Positions 56,649-64,000 of a stretch of DNA of 64,000 nucleotides are shown here, piece after piece. The first letter of the stretch is position 1; every line of letters begins with the position of its first letter. This DNA is from QYOJ01 sp043810345 (GTDB lineage: Bacteria > Bacteroidota > Bacteroidia > Bacteroidales > FEN-979), in NCBI GenBank assembly GCA_043810345.1, contig JBDROF010000049.1, positions 6,505 through 70,504 of the forward strand. The letters are read 5' to 3'. The notes under the pieces are model-generated. The model saw only the letters and a program-made list of their open reading frames with translations. It ran no database searches and had not been told where the DNA came from. The translations under genes were made by a program, and so were the position numbers.

Positions 56649-59447
56649 CTAATCTTTGATGCATCTCACCGAAAACGAGTTATTCCGAAGGGAAGAATAC
56701 ATGGAGACCGACGGGGTGTACTCAATATCCAGTAATACCTCATTCATCCCATGAGCCCAGGCTTTGTTTGTGCCGCTGGTGGTGGAGGACCAGTAGAGGG
56801 TGGAGCGGAGAACCGGATGGGTGGGGCCGTAGTTCCATACCAGGTTGAAGCCCTGGAAGCCGGCCAGCAGGGCGTTGAAGCCCGAAAATCCGGTGACCTT
56901 CAGGGCGCTGCCGGCAAACCCGTTGTTGATGTACTGGTTGAACAGGGTGGTCCATTCGGCCTCCGTTGGGATATGCCACCCCGGAGGACACAATCCCTGC
57001 AACCCTTCGGCCGACTGGTAGGCCATTACCTCGTCCCACTGGTAGCGGCCGCCGGAAAAGGTACAACCAGCGGGGAGGTCGTTGTAACAGTATTTTTCTG
57101 CCACACAGTTGTCGCGCTGTGACGTGGAACTCATGATCTGCTGTCCGTAATTGAGGCTGGCTGCCATCCAGCACTGGGAGGAAATCTGCACGGTGGGATA
57201 GATCCGGTTATCCCGGATATCCATAAAGGAATTTCCGCAGGTGAACGGTAGCGGGGTCTGAACGGTAATGTACATCGAGTCTTTTTTCGGGCATCCCAGC
57301 ATATTGGTGAAGGTATAATAGATTTTATGGTTTCCGCTTCCTGCGATCGAAGGGGTGAATACGCCTGTGGAGGAACTGACACCGGGTCCTGCATACTCCC
57401 CACCCAGTGGGACCCCTCCTGAAAGGGTGACAGGCATGGCTTCAGTGGTGGTGATAGTGTCGACACACCGCAGCAGGGATACCCGGGGTACCGGAAGTAC
57501 AGTTACCACGATATTCCCCGGAATCCCGGGACAACTTCCAATGGCAGGCGTGACCACATAGGTGGCCGATCCGGCAATAAAGCCGGAGTTGAACAGCTGC
57601 TGTTGGATCAGGTTTCCGCTACCTGGCAAGAATCCGGAGATCCCGGCGGTACCTGAAGCGGTCCAGGAATAGCTTACTCCAGGGGAAGAAGAACTCAGGC
57701 TGATCCCGCTCCATGTTTCGGAGCAGATCGTCTGGGAGGAGGGGGAAAAGAGGACATCAGCCACTGGAAGGACCGTTACGGTAAAATCAACCGGGAGGCT
57801 GGGACATTGGTCGGCTGTCGCTGTGACTGTATAGGTGACCGATTGACTGGTCGACCCTGTGTTTGTAAGGGTTTGGGCAATGGAACTCCCGGATCCGCTG
57901 CTGTAGCCGGTCACCTGCGGAGAACTCCCGACGGCAATCCAGTTGAAGGTGGAACCGGGAATACTGGAAAACGGAACAATGTTGGTAGTCCCTCCTGAAC
58001 AGATCTGGGAGTTTGTATTTGAATTTGTGATCACCGGCACTGGCCTGACCTCTCCGGTGATCAGTGTTCGTACAGGATTTATGCACTGGGAGATGGTGTT
58101 TTTAGCCTCGGCATAAAAGTTTGTGGTGGTCGCAATGGTCGTGGTGAGGCTGGCCCCCGGGATCGGATAGGGTGTCCCTCCGGTGGGAGCATCGTACCAG
58201 GTATAGGTCTCGTTTGGCTGGGCGACTACACTCACGGTAATGGATCCGGGTCCGCAACGGAAGAAGACAGGGGCTGTCGGAACAGGAGAGGATGGCAGCG
58301 CATAGATTGTGATAGATTGGGAAGCGGATACCGTACAGGGTGTGGTGATGGTTCGGGTAACGGTATACATTCCGGGGATGCTGGCAGCTAGATCGATCTC
58401 TCCGGTTATAGTACTTGTAAATACCAGTCCGGACGGGAAGGAGGAAAAGATGCCTCCGGGCTGGAGAAAAGTAGGGACAGGATTTGGTTGATTCTGACAG
58501 AATGCATTGGCCGGGTAGTTGAAAGCCGGATCAAGGACGGTCACTGTTACATTGGCTGATGCATTGCCTCCCCCACCACAGGTCTCTACCACGGCGGTAT
58601 AGGTGGTGGTGACAACCGGGGAGATGATCAGGATTTGCCCATATCCGACAATGGTTCCTCCCGGATATCCTCCCACGTACCACGTAACACCGTTGGGAAT
58701 AAACCGTGTACTTTCGTTTGTAGCGATCCAGTTTGTAAAGTTCCGCCCGGTTGCCGTGAATGCAACTGTCCCTGTTGCGTTGTGCACTCCCTGGGTGGCT
58801 GCGTTGTTCAGCCAGCTGCAATAGGGTTTGTCGGTCAGATGGTTCTCGACGATGCTGTTCTGTTCATTCAGAACAATCTGGAATGTGCCGAGTGTGGAAA
58901 GGCACCCGTACATCGGGCAATTCAGCCAGTAGACAACCAGTTTCCGGTTGGGAAAGGTTCCTATCGTCTTGTAAAAAACATATGGTGGCCTGAAAGAGCC
59001 TCCGTTACCCGGATACCAGTCCTGCCAGGGAGCCATGATGCAGTTTTTAGGGACTCCGTTTGCTGTGTTTGGAATCGGAGTAGGAATATACGTTACCCAT
59101 GCTGCATTGTATGTGAATCCGATCCAGCCGTTGGAACCTACCCAGAATTGCGTATAGTACTGGTTGAAGAAGCAAAAACTGAAGCCGATATTGAAAGGCC
59201 CGGCAATCTGGTCATCTCCATTCTGGGCGAAAATGATCCCGTTTCCATCAGAATAGGTTTCCGGTGTATACGGGATGTTCTGAAAGGTATAGCTGTCGGT
59301 CCCGTATCCGCCACCCACAGGCGTAGCCAGCAAAGTAGCCGTTCCCCCGATGCAGATGGTGGTGTCGTTGCTTACGATCAGATTCTGGGAAAGCAGGAAA
59401 ACCGGCCAGGCCAGGGAAAAAACCACAATGTGGAACGGCCTTTTCAT
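56649..59447 (-). CDS. secreted protein: gliding/adhesin-type N-terminus, PKD-like repeats, FISUMP domain (gene C)
   Basis: 932 residues. The signal peptide is MKRPFHIVVFSLAWPVFLLSQN. An N-terminal domain (VGSNGWIGFTYNAAWVTYIP ... CIMAPWQDWYPGN) resembles those at the start of gliding-motility-associated adhesins. Ig/PKD-like repeats with GSTFNWIA and GVSYSWTA cores follow, then the FISUMP domain (FMDIRDNRIYPTVQISSQCWMAASLNYG ... VRCIKD). It starts 6 nt after the stop of gene D, so D and C form one transcript. Its FISUMP DNA (56827-57178) is nearly identical to that of gene D. Confidence 0.9.
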   Translation of the reverse strand: MKRPFHIVVFSLAWPVFLLSQNLIVSNDTTICIGGTATLLATPVGGGYGTDSYTFQNIPYTPETYSDGNGIIFAQNGDDQIAGPFNIGFSFCFFNQYYTQFWVGSNGWIGFTYNAAWVTYIPTPIPNTANGVPKNCIMAPWQDWYPGNGGSFRPPYVFYKTIGTFPNRKLVVYWLNCPMYGCLSTLGTFQIVLNEQNSIVENHLTDKPYCSWLNNAATQGVHNATGTVAFTATGRNFTNWIATNESTRFIPNGVTWYVGGYPGGTIVGYGQILIISPVVTTTYTAVVETCGGGGNASANVTVTVLDPAFNYPANAFCQNQPNPVPTFLQPGGIFSSFPSGLVFTSTITGEIDLAASIPGMYTVTRTITTPCTVSASQSITIYALPSSPVPTAPVFFRCGPGSITVSVVAQPNETYTWYDAPTGGTPYPIPGASLTTTIATTTNFYAEAKNTISQCINPVRTLITGEVRPVPVITNSNTNSQICSGGTTNIVPFSSIPGSTFNWIAVGSSPQVTGYSSGSGSSIAQTLTNTGSTSQSVTYTVTATADQCPSLPVDFTVTVLPVADVLFSPSSQTICSETWSGISLSSSSPGVSYSWTASGTAGISGFLPGSGNLIQQQLFNSGFIAGSATYVVTPAIGSCPGIPGNIVVTVLPVPRVSLLRCVDTITTTEAMPVTLSGGVPLGGEYAGPGVSSSTGVFTPSIAGSGNHKIYYTFTNMLGCPKKDSMYITVQTPLPFTCGNSFMDIRDNRIYPTVQISSQCWMAASLNYGQQIMSSTSQRDNCVAEKYCYNDLPAGCTFSGGRYQWDEVMAYQSAEGLQGLCPPGWHIPTEAEWTTLFNQYINNGFAGSALKVTGFSGFNALLAGFQGFNLVWNYGPTHPVLRSTLYWSSTTSGTNKAWAHGMNEVLLDIEYTPSVSMYSSLRNNSFSVRCIKD
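56827..57178 (-). repeat. 352-nt near-identical FISUMP segment, copy in gene C
   Basis: By hand alignment it differs from 59632-59983 at six positions only. Flanking sequence on both sides diverges sharply, as expected for a gene-conversion tract or a recent module copy. Confidence 0.85.
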
Positions 59448-59453
59448 AATTTT

Positions 59454-62400
59454 TCAATCTTTCAAACACCTCACACTGAAGGAATTTGATCTGTAAGACG
59501 GATAATAAGACACAGATGGCGTATACTCGACATCTGCCGCTACTTCACTCATTCCATGTGCCCATGCCTTATCAAGACCACGGGAGGTAGATGACCAATA
59601 GAGTGTGGAGCGAAGCACCGGATCGGAAGGTCCGTAGTTCCATACCAGGTTGAAGCACTGGAAGCCGGCCAGCAGGGCGTTGAAGCCCGAAAATCCGGTG
59701 ACCTTCAGGGCGCTTCCGGCAAAGCCGTTGTTGATGTACTGGTTGAACAGGGTGGTCCATTCGGCCTCCGTTGGGATATGCCAGCCCGGAGGGCACAATC
59801 CCTGCAACCCTTCGGCCGACTGGTAGGCCATTACCTCGTCCCACTGGTAGCGGCCGCCGGAAAAGGTACAACCGGCGGGGAGGTCGTTGTAACAGTATTT
59901 TTCTGCCACACAGTTGTCGCGCTGTGACGTGGAACTCATGATCTGCTGTCCGTAATTGAGGCTGGCTGCCATCCAGCACTGGGTGCCGATCTGTACGGTG
60001 GCGTACTGCTTTCCGTCCCGGAGATCGGTAAGCAGGCTTCCGCAATTCCAGGGTGCCGGTGTTTGGATGGTAATGGATCTGGTCGTGCTGTTGAAACAGC
60101 CGTAACTATTGGTATAGTTGTAGGTGATGGTATGGACTCCTCCTCCCGCCAGGGCCGGATAGAGGATCCCGGCGGTCACCCCGGGTCCGGAATAGGTACC
60201 GCTGAGAGGGATTCCCCCTTTCAGAACGATCGGTTTTGCAATGGTCAGCGTCACCGAGTCAAAACAGCGGGTAAAGGTTACAACTGGGTTTGGATTCACT
60301 GTAACCGGGTATGGGGCAGAGGGGACACCCTCTCCGCAGTTGTTGAGACCTTTCACAGTGATCAGAGCCACTCCGGTATAAGAAGCCGACCAGTTGATCA
60401 GGATGGATGTGGTGGTACCAGAAACAGTCCCTGCTGCTGGAGGGGTAATGCTCCATAGGTAGGATGTGGCATTGGCAATGGGGGTGGTATTGTATGCAAC
60501 GGATGAAGTTCCCTGACAGACGGTGGTTGCTCCGTTGATCATTCCCGGGGTTCCCGGAAGCGGATCTACCGTGATCGTGCTGGTATCGGAATTCGTACAG
60601 GTATTCGCGTCTGTATAGGTGTAGATGATCTGATGTGTCCCCACACCGGCAGCAGCCGGATCAAAGATCCCGCCGGAGACACCGGGGCCGGAATAAGAGC
60701 CACCACCCGGAGTACCGCCGGTAAGGGTGATGGGTGCAGCATTGACACAGATGTTTCCAAAAGGTAGCAGGATGACTTGTGGGAGAGGAAAGACGGTGAG
60801 AGTAGCGGTATCGGAGTTGGTGCAGCCGGATCCGTCAGTGAAGGTATATATGATATTGTGTGTCCCTGTTCCGGCAACAGAAGGGTCAAAGATGCTATCG
60901 TTACTGACTCCGGGTCCGGAATAGATCCCGTTGGCGGGGTTCCCTCCGGTGAGGGTGAATGGTGGGTCGTTGACACAGACCGATGGTTGGGATGCCAGTG
61001 TCACCATGGGAAGCGGATTCACTACTAGAGATTTGGAGTCATTGGAAGTACAACCGGTACCGGGATCAATGTAAGTATAGTAAACCGTCTGACTTCCCAC
61101 GCCATAAGCCTGTGGGTCAAAGGTCGTAACCGGAATCCCGTTGATCGTATAGGTCCCGCCGGCCGGGGTGCCGCCGGTTAATGGAAATGGAAGTGCATCA
61201 ATGCATACCGGTGTAAAAGGAACCAGGGAAACCACCGGTAATGGGAAGACCGTAATGGCTTTGGTGGATTGCGTGGAGCCGGCTCCGCAGTCGCTGTTAT
61301 ATCCAACAACGGTCAGATTCCCGGACGTAGCATTGATGGCATAATCGATGGAGATTGTGGAGTCGTTAATAACTGTGATCGTTGCACCTGTTCCCGTGTA
61401 ATTCCATATAGTGGAATCGGAATTGGGCTCCAGGTAGACCCAATATTGCTGGCCTGTGGTACCCTGACAAAGTGTTGCGGTTCCTGTAATCGTTCCCTGC
61501 GATTGAGGTTCACGAAGTTGCGTAAATACGACCGGTGGAGAGATACTGGTCACAGCATACCACCAGGTGTTCACGGTATTGTTGTTGCCGGTGGTGTACC
61601 CGAAGGTATGACAGCCGGTAGTGGGTGGAACAAAGGTACAACCGGTAAAATTCTGGGATCCTCCCACAAGGATATCATCCCAAAAAACCGGTGGCGCCAG
61701 TCCGGCTGGCCGGTGTAATTCAATAATGAAGCCTGAGGGATTCACTTCAACGTCATAAATAGGCAGGTTTGTCAGTCCGTTGATATAGGTCACGATGATA
61801 TCGAATGTGGTCCCGTTGGGAACCGGCTGACCGAGGCCGTTCAAACCATTCCAGGGAATGGTATTGACACCGGTTGTAACGGTAGCGGAAAGCTGGACAT
61901 CTTCGGCTTGTTTGCCGGGAGCTGGATTGAGGTTCAGCAGAATATCCAGGTTGCCTGCCTTGGTGACCTCCACCTGGATCGTGGATGTCCCGGCGCAACT
62001 CGGAGTAACCACAATGGGTGGCACCACCGTTCCCAGAATTCCTGTGGGATAGGTAAGCGAATCCGGATCGTTCAGAAAGATCTTGTACTGGGTCAGGGTA
62101 TGGTTACCACTCACAGAACGACGATCATTGTTGAAAACCCCGGTATTGTAACAACCCCATGGATTGCAGGAAACCACAAAAACATACGGTTCCATCCCGT
62201 TGAAATCAACGGAGGTTACAATTCCATCGTCAGAATAGACGTAAAGAGTTCCCCAGAAAGTGTATACTCCTGATGGGGGTGCCTGGTTGTCGGCTGTCAT
62301 TTGCCAGGCTTTAGACCATACCCGGCCATCTACTGCCTGATTGGTCAGACTTCCAACCGTGATATCAAAATATCTGAATTTACACCGGTCATTAACTCCG

Positions 62401-62882
62401 CCTGTATTAAAATTGAATTCGATAAAGTAATCACCTGTCATCGTAGGCGTATACGACAGAGAAGGGTATCCCGACCCACCAACGATTCCCGAAGGTCCTG
62501 TCACAGCCTGGGCGAAGGTTGAAATATGACCGGTTCCGGATAATGGAAGCGCTACCGGCCCAACGACAATATTACCCAGAGGATCTTTGATCCGGTATTG
62601 AACATCATTGACTATCTGGTCGTTATTATTTAACGGATCACCAAATCCGTAATAGATCTTTTCGCCGATGCTGGAAATATGGATATTCAAACGGTGTGCT
62701 GGATTACCGGAAGCACCGTTACTTGCATACCAGGCAAAATCATTGGTGCTGGGCCTCACCTCGATCTTTCCGTGTCCGCCCTCCGTGAGGAGGATCTGTT
62801 TCGTACCTTCAGCCAAAACTACAACAGGAAAGAGGCCAGGGATCAATAGGAGTGTAAGGATGGTGGACGTTAACCGATGCAT
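59454..62882 (-). CDS. secreted protein: T9SS-type stalk, PKD-like repeats, FISUMP domain (gene D)
   Basis: 1142 residues from the ATG at 62882 (MHRLTSTILTLLLIPGLFPVVVLA); the longer opening to 62999 is not protein-like. N-terminal beta-sandwich domains (LTEGGHGKIEVRPSTNDFAWYASNG; YFDITVGSLTNQAVDGRVWSKAW) are followed by a FlgD-like segment (GNLDILLNLNPAPGKQAEDVQL) and several 75-residue SprB-like repeats. These have LTGG.P.GG.YSG.GV core motifs; the C-terminal FISUMP domain ends VRCLKD. Surface or secreted location expected. A TAACTTTA near-match to the -7 element lies at 62907-62900. Confidence 0.9.
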   Translation of the reverse strand: MHRLTSTILTLLLIPGLFPVVVLAEGTKQILLTEGGHGKIEVRPSTNDFAWYASNGASGNPAHRLNIHISSIGEKIYYGFGDPLNNNDQIVNDVQYRIKDPLGNIVVGPVALPLSGTGHISTFAQAVTGPSGIVGGSGYPSLSYTPTMTGDYFIEFNFNTGGVNDRCKFRYFDITVGSLTNQAVDGRVWSKAWQMTADNQAPPSGVYTFWGTLYVYSDDGIVTSVDFNGMEPYVFVVSCNPWGCYNTGVFNNDRRSVSGNHTLTQYKIFLNDPDSLTYPTGILGTVVPPIVVTPSCAGTSTIQVEVTKAGNLDILLNLNPAPGKQAEDVQLSATVTTGVNTIPWNGLNGLGQPVPNGTTFDIIVTYINGLTNLPIYDVEVNPSGFIIELHRPAGLAPPVFWDDILVGGSQNFTGCTFVPPTTGCHTFGYTTGNNNTVNTWWYAVTSISPPVVFTQLREPQSQGTITGTATLCQGTTGQQYWVYLEPNSDSTIWNYTGTGATITVINDSTISIDYAINATSGNLTVVGYNSDCGAGSTQSTKAITVFPLPVVSLVPFTPVCIDALPFPLTGGTPAGGTYTINGIPVTTFDPQAYGVGSQTVYYTYIDPGTGCTSNDSKSLVVNPLPMVTLASQPSVCVNDPPFTLTGGNPANGIYSGPGVSNDSIFDPSVAGTGTHNIIYTFTDGSGCTNSDTATLTVFPLPQVILLPFGNICVNAAPITLTGGTPGGGSYSGPGVSGGIFDPAAAGVGTHQIIYTYTDANTCTNSDTSTITVDPLPGTPGMINGATTVCQGTSSVAYNTTPIANATSYLWSITPPAAGTVSGTTTSILINWSASYTGVALITVKGLNNCGEGVPSAPYPVTVNPNPVVTFTRCFDSVTLTIAKPIVLKGGIPLSGTYSGPGVTAGILYPALAGGGVHTITYNYTNSYGCFNSTTRSITIQTPAPWNCGSLLTDLRDGKQYATVQIGTQCWMAASLNYGQQIMSSTSQRDNCVAEKYCYNDLPAGCTFSGGRYQWDEVMAYQSAEGLQGLCPPGWHIPTEAEWTTLFNQYINNGFAGSALKVTGFSGFNALLAGFQCFNLVWNYGPSDPVLRSTLYWSSTSRGLDKAWAHGMSEVAADVEYTPSVSYYPSYRSNSFSVRCLKD
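59632..59983 (-). repeat. 352-nt near-identical FISUMP segment, copy in gene D
   Basis: Partner of 56827-57178. One of the six differences is non-synonymous (GFQGFN in gene C, GFQCFN here). Confidence 0.85.
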
Positions 62883-62983
62883 GATACGAATTTCCCCTGT
62901 AAAGTTATACAATTTCCAGGGCAAAAGGTTGCATGCCAAATCGATTGGCAGGACGAACGGTTGTTTCCTACGTGTATCGCTCT

Positions 62984-64000
62984 TCAATCCTTCACACACC
63001 TCACTGCAAACGCATTTGACATCAGGGCAGAATAAAATGAAACGCTTGGCGTGTATTCGATGTCCGCCACTACCTCGTTCATCCCATGAGCCCAGGCTTT
63101 CTGAGGGCCATGAAGTGTGGATGACCAGTAGAGTTTTGATCGCAGAACCGGATCATTGGCAGGGAACTTCCATACGCTGTTGTGAAAGCGAATCCCGGTC
63201 ATCAACGCATTAAAACCTGAGTACCCGCTTGATTTCAGGGCGTTGCCGGCAAAGCCGTTGGATATGTAAAAATTGAAAAGAATGTTCCATTGGCCCTCTG
63301 TGGGGATGTGCCATCCGGGAGGACATAATCCCTGGGCGCCGTTGTCGGAAACGTACCGCATCACTTCGTCCCACTGGTAGAGGCCGCCATATGCCGTACA
63401 GTTGGCCGGGTTGTCGTTGTAACAGTATTTTTCGTTGATGCAGTTGTCGCGTTGCATCTGGGAGGAGGCAATGGTGGAACCACGATCCAGGTTGTTGGCC
63501 ATCCAGCACTGGGTTCCGATCAGAACAGTTGGGTACCTTTTGCTGTCCCGGATGTCGGTAACGGTATCACCGCAATTATGAGGTACAGGATCCACTATCC
63601 GGATGTTGCGGGAAGCGCTGTCCACACAGCCGAAATTGTTGGTGTAGGTGTACCGGATGCGGTGTGTCCCGACTCCGGCAATCCCCGGGTAGAACGTGGA
63701 TCCGGTCACCCCCGTTCCGGTGAAGCTGCCTCCGGAGGGGACGACCCCTTTGAGGATAAAGGGTTGTGCCAGGGTGGTGGTGAGGGTATCGAAACAGACC
63801 GGGAAAGATACCACCGGCAGGGGATTAACGGTGACGACCACCGAATTTTGCGTTCCGGCACATCCGTTCGCCGTAGGGGCGACCTGGTAGGTTACCGTGG
63901 GCATCATATATCCCGAATTGAACAGGGTTTGCTGGATCAGATTACCAGAACCATTCGTGTAGCCTGTCACGTTTGGAGAGCTGCCCGTGGCAATCCAGGT
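62984..64000 (-). CDS. FISUMP-domain protein, 5' end outside window (gene E)
   Basis: The last 338 residues of a larger protein; the reading frame is open to base 64000. The visible part starts in a PKD-like repeat (TWIATGSSPNVTGYTNGSGNLIQQTLFNSGYMMPTVTYQV). It continues with an SprB-like segment (PVVSFPVCFDTLTTTLAQPFILKG) and a FISUMP domain (VTDIRDSKRYPTVLIGTQCWMANNLDRG ... VRCVKD). It is closest to gene A in the last two domains. Fifth member of the tandem family. Confidence 0.88.
   Translation of the reverse strand, partial: TWIATGSSPNVTGYTNGSGNLIQQTLFNSGYMMPTVTYQVAPTANGCAGTQNSVVVTVNPLPVVSFPVCFDTLTTTLAQPFILKGVVPSGGSFTGTGVTGSTFYPGIAGVGTHRIRYTYTNNFGCVDSASRNIRIVDPVPHNCGDTVTDIRDSKRYPTVLIGTQCWMANNLDRGSTIASSQMQRDNCINEKYCYNDNPANCTAYGGLYQWDEVMRYVSDNGAQGLCPPGWHIPTEGQWNILFNFYISNGFAGNALKSSGYSGFNALMTGIRFHNSVWKFPANDPVLRSKLYWSSTLHGPQKAWAHGMNEVVADIEYTPSVSFYSALMSNAFAVRCVKD

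Noticed and set aside
47890..64000. Complete diversity-generating retroelement
   Set aside because: No reverse transcriptase and no template repeat in the window; the five heads also differ at many silent sites, as in ordinary divergence. Only the codon pattern after YWSST is kept as a finding.

Overview
The window is a chromosomal piece of a Bacteroidota bacterium, most likely a member of the order Bacteroidales. The evidence is a SusC-type TonB-linked porin, the LpxC-FabZ fusion typical of the phylum, PorX and secreted peptidases with type IX secretion (T9SS) sorting tails, and a FeoA-FeoB fusion. Promoters fit the phylum-specific TTTG / TAnnTTTG pattern and Shine-Dalgarno sequences are absent. 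I saw no rRNA, tRNA, CRISPR array or phage.

Layout. 1-2988: 3'-truncated susC-like gene. 3211-11747: two small membrane proteins, purD, and a surface-polysaccharide block (glycosyltransferase, Wzx-like flippase, two Wzz-like proteins, O-antigen ligase/polymerase). 11883-18630: efp and a lipid A block (second LpxD-like gene, ABC ATPase, lpxA, lpxC-fabZ, lpxD) ending in an HD phosphohydrolase. 18726-30427: porX, tsaE, a cysteine-synthase-like gene, a lipoprotein, ald, aroB, aroA, a lutA-like gene, tex and a beta-barrel protein. 30451-36113: a minus-strand block with NlpC/P60 endopeptidase, the Feo iron uptake genes, WbqC-like protein and two thioredoxins, then a plus-strand zinc-ribbon protein. 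36110-41383: two C10 cysteine peptidases and a frameshifted propeller protein. 41561-47312: histidine degradation genes hutI and ftcD, with an aspartic protease and an HExxH peptidase between them. 47398-64000: a small haem lipoprotein and five co-directional giant secreted proteins that all end in the same cysteine-rich FISUMP (Fib_succ_major) domain.

How genes fit together. PorX regulates T9SS in this phylum and the C10 peptidases look like T9SS cargo. The polysaccharide and lipid A blocks build the outer surface. The FISUMP proteins (PKD-like repeats, CUB-free adhesin-like stalks, a common C-terminal head) look like a family of surface or secreted binding proteins evolving by module exchange; a 352-nt segment is almost identical in two of them.

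The least explained feature is a dispersed set of short repeats built on a strict 7-bp register. Different heptamer 'words' follow one another without breaking register, the same words recur at distant loci, and the strings sit right after stop codons. Several lie inside coding sequence, most clearly in aroA, where about 133 bp (19 heptamers) forms an in-frame insert. A related 19-bp repeat occurs at three loci. Four genes also lack a usable ATG: TTG for feoAB, GTG for one FISUMP gene, and apparently ATC and ATT for the HD gene and another FISUMP gene.
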